Source: Lachnospiraceae bacterium UBA3282 (GTDB taxonomy: Bacteria; Bacillota; Clostridia; Lachnospirales; Lachnospiraceae). From it: a stretch of 51,832 nucleotides of DNA. This document shows positions 50,484-51,832 of the stretch, one piece after another. The notes under the pieces were generated by a model. It was not told where the DNA came from and did not search any database. It saw only the letters and a program-made list of their open reading frames with translations. A program made the translations under genes and the position numbers. Each line of letters begins with the position of its first letter. The stretch's first letter is position 1. The stretch lies in the NCBI GenBank assembly GCA_002361735.1, contig DETS01000105.1, positions 1 through 51,832 on the forward strand, given 5' to 3'.

Positions 50484-51832
50484 ATGAACAGACAGGAATT
50501 TCAAGACCTCATCAAGGACAGACCTCTTTTTCTGGATGGAGCGACAGGCTCGAATCTGCAAAAGAAAGGAATGCCTGCGGGGGTGTGCCCGGAGAAGTGG
50601 ATTCTGGAACACCGGGATATCATGATCGAGCTGCAGCGACAGTTCGTGGATGCAGGAAGCGACATTGTCTATGCGCCGACGTTTACATCCAACCGCATCA
50701 AACTTGCAGAATATGATCTGGCTGATGAAGTCGGAAAAATGAATAAAGAGTTGGTGGCGCTCTCGAAAGAAGCCGTGGGAGATCACGTCTATGTGGCAGG
50801 AGACCTGACCATGACAGGGGAACAGCTTGCTCCCATGGGAAGGCTTTCCTTTGAGGAACTGGTCGAAGTATACAAAGAACAGATCCGATATCTGGTGGAT
50901 GCCGGAGTGGATCTTCTGGTGATTGAGACCATGATGAGCCTGCAGGAGACCAGAGCGGCAGTGATTGCGGCAAAGGAGACCTGCGATCTGGCTGTGATGG
51001 CGACACTCACCTTTGAATCGGACGGCAGGACGCTTTTTGGCAGCGATGCGGTCACGGCGGCAGTCGTGCTGGAGAGCCTTGGTGTGGCGGCAGTGGGAAC
51101 AAACTGCTCCACAGGACCGGATCGAATGGTGGAGACTGTGCGCGCCATGGCGCAAACGGTTTCTATTCCCATCATTGCAAAGCCAAACGCCGGACTTCCC
51201 TCTCTTGATGCGGCAGGGAATACAATCTATGATATGGATGCCGAAACGTTTGGGAATGGTATGCGTGATCTCATTGCTGCGGGCGCTTCCATTATCGGCG
51301 GATGCTGCGGCACAACGCCTGATTATATTCGTGCGGCAAAGAATGCGGTATCAGGTATGTCGCTTGTGCAGCGGAACAAGTCGTCACTGCGGTATTTGAC
51401 CAGCGAAAGAAAGACGGTCGCCTTCGGGCTTGATGACCCGTTTCTGGTGGTTGGAGAGCGTATCAATCCCACCGGAAAGAAAAAGCTGCAGGCGGCGCTA
51501 AAAGAAGGCTCCATGGAGCTGGTTTCCTCCTATGCGGAGGAGCAGGAAGCCTGCGGCGCGGCAATTCTTGACGTAAATATGGGAATGAGCGGCATTGATG
51601 AAAACGCCATGATGCAAAAGGCAGTCGAGACGGTCAGCGCAGTTACAAGCCTGCCGCTTTCGCTTGATTCCAGTCATGTGGAGGTGCTGGAGGCGGCGCT
51701 TCGCATTTATCCCGGCAGGGCGCTCGTCAATTCCGTTTCGGGAGAGAGCGAGAAGCTTTCTAAACTGCTTCCTATCGTGAAGAAATACGGCGCGATGTTT
51801 ATCCTGCTTCCCCTGTCGGACGCGGGGCTGCC
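50484..51832 (+). CDS. metH: MetH-like cobalamin-dependent methionine synthase, 3' end cut by window edge
   Basis: First 449 codons of a frame still open at the window end. Residues 1-290 are a homocysteine-binding barrel: RPLFLDGATGSNLQKKGMP, DAGSDIVYAPTFTSNRIKL, and the zinc ligands Cys208 (GTNCSTG), Cys274 and Cys275 (IIGGCCGTTP). From about 315 the pterin (methyl-THF) domain begins: FLVVGERINPTGKKKLQAAL, GAAILDVNMG, LSLDSSHVEVLEAAL. This order is that of MetH. The rest (cobalamin and perhaps reactivation domains) lies outside; in many clostridia the reactivation domain is a separate gene. It would turn homocysteine, such as that made by MetY, into methionine with methyl-THF from the Fhs/FolD path. 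GAGGAG in the preceding gene's end serves as the binding site. Confidence 0.93.
   Translation, partial: MNRQEFQDLIKDRPLFLDGATGSNLQKKGMPAGVCPEKWILEHRDIMIELQRQFVDAGSDIVYAPTFTSNRIKLAEYDLADEVGKMNKELVALSKEAVGDHVYVAGDLTMTGEQLAPMGRLSFEELVEVYKEQIRYLVDAGVDLLVIETMMSLQETRAAVIAAKETCDLAVMATLTFESDGRTLFGSDAVTAAVVLESLGVAAVGTNCSTGPDRMVETVRAMAQTVSIPIIAKPNAGLPSLDAAGNTIYDMDAETFGNGMRDLIAAGASIIGGCCGTTPDYIRAAKNAVSGMSLVQRNKSSLRYLTSERKTVAFGLDDPFLVVGERINPTGKKKLQAALKEGSMELVSSYAEEQEACGAAILDVNMGMSGIDENAMMQKAVETVSAVTSLPLSLDSSHVEVLEAALRIYPGRALVNSVSGESEKLSKLLPIVKKYGAMFILLPLSDAGL

Noticed and set aside
50481..50500. SAM or B12 riboswitch before the metH-like gene
   Set aside because: Only three bases lie between the lipoprotein stop and the start, and the lipoprotein leader is too short for such elements.

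Overview
The window reads as chromosome of an anaerobic, endospore-forming Firmicute, most likely a Lachnospiraceae-type clostridium. The grounds are sporulation-linked genes (yqfC, yqfD, a SpoVB-like flippase, a BofC-like protein, tepA, an FtsK/SpoIIIE translocase), an NfnAB-type electron-bifurcating transhydrogenase pair, formate-tetrahydrofolate ligase with FolD, strong GGAGG-type ribosome binding sites, and TTGACA/TATAAT-type promoters. I see no phage, plasmid, insertion sequence, CRISPR, tRNA or rRNA. No gap without a gene exceeds about 270 bases. Genus and species cannot be fixed from this sequence alone.

Layout. 1-5.7 kb: end of an isocitrate dehydrogenase gene, a convergent ABC-F ATPase, a mirror-image divergent promoter pair, a coiled-coil protein, alanine racemase and a MazF endoribonuclease with no MazE beside it. 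5.7-11.7 kb: CBS/CorC membrane protein, YebC, O-acetylhomoserine sulfhydrylase, a multi-spanning membrane protein, TepA. 11.9-23.3 kb: one giant secreted surface-protein gene (about 3,780 codons when joined). It is split in this copy by a run of nine G after a signal peptide and acidic leader. 23.5-30.2 kb: ftsK/spoIIIE, fhs, folD and a zinc-ribbon/beta-sandwich membrane protein. 30.2-33.8 kb: nfnA-nfnB and a MORN-repeat membrane protein. 33.8-40.8 kb: a long operon, hypothetical-rlmH-yqfC-yqfD-phoH-(PgpH-like, degenerate HD)-ybeY-flippase. 40.8-44.5 kb: BofC-like protein and two flavoproteins. 44.6-44.8 kb: a 199-bp palindromic non-coding element. 44.8-47.8 kb: proB-DUF896-MTHFS-proA. 47.9-51.8 kb: a chemoreceptor whose leader carries a run of ten G, a lipoprotein, and the first part of a MetH-like methionine synthase.

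How the genes fit together. Several encode one-carbon and sulfur amino-acid metabolism (fhs, folD, MTHFS, metH-like, metY), others redox balance (icd, nfnAB), proline synthesis (proB, proA), and ribosome/RNA upkeep (ABC-F, YebC, RlmH, PhoH, YbeY).

The most interesting signal is a pair of long poly-G tracts. G9 lies inside the coding start of the giant surface protein, where G8 or G11 would restore one frame and G9 or G10 stop it. G10 lies in the leader of a methyl-accepting chemotaxis protein. Together they look like slipped-strand contingency (phase-variation) loci acting on a surface protein and a chemoreceptor. The idea depends on both tracts being real and variable, which reads across them would decide.
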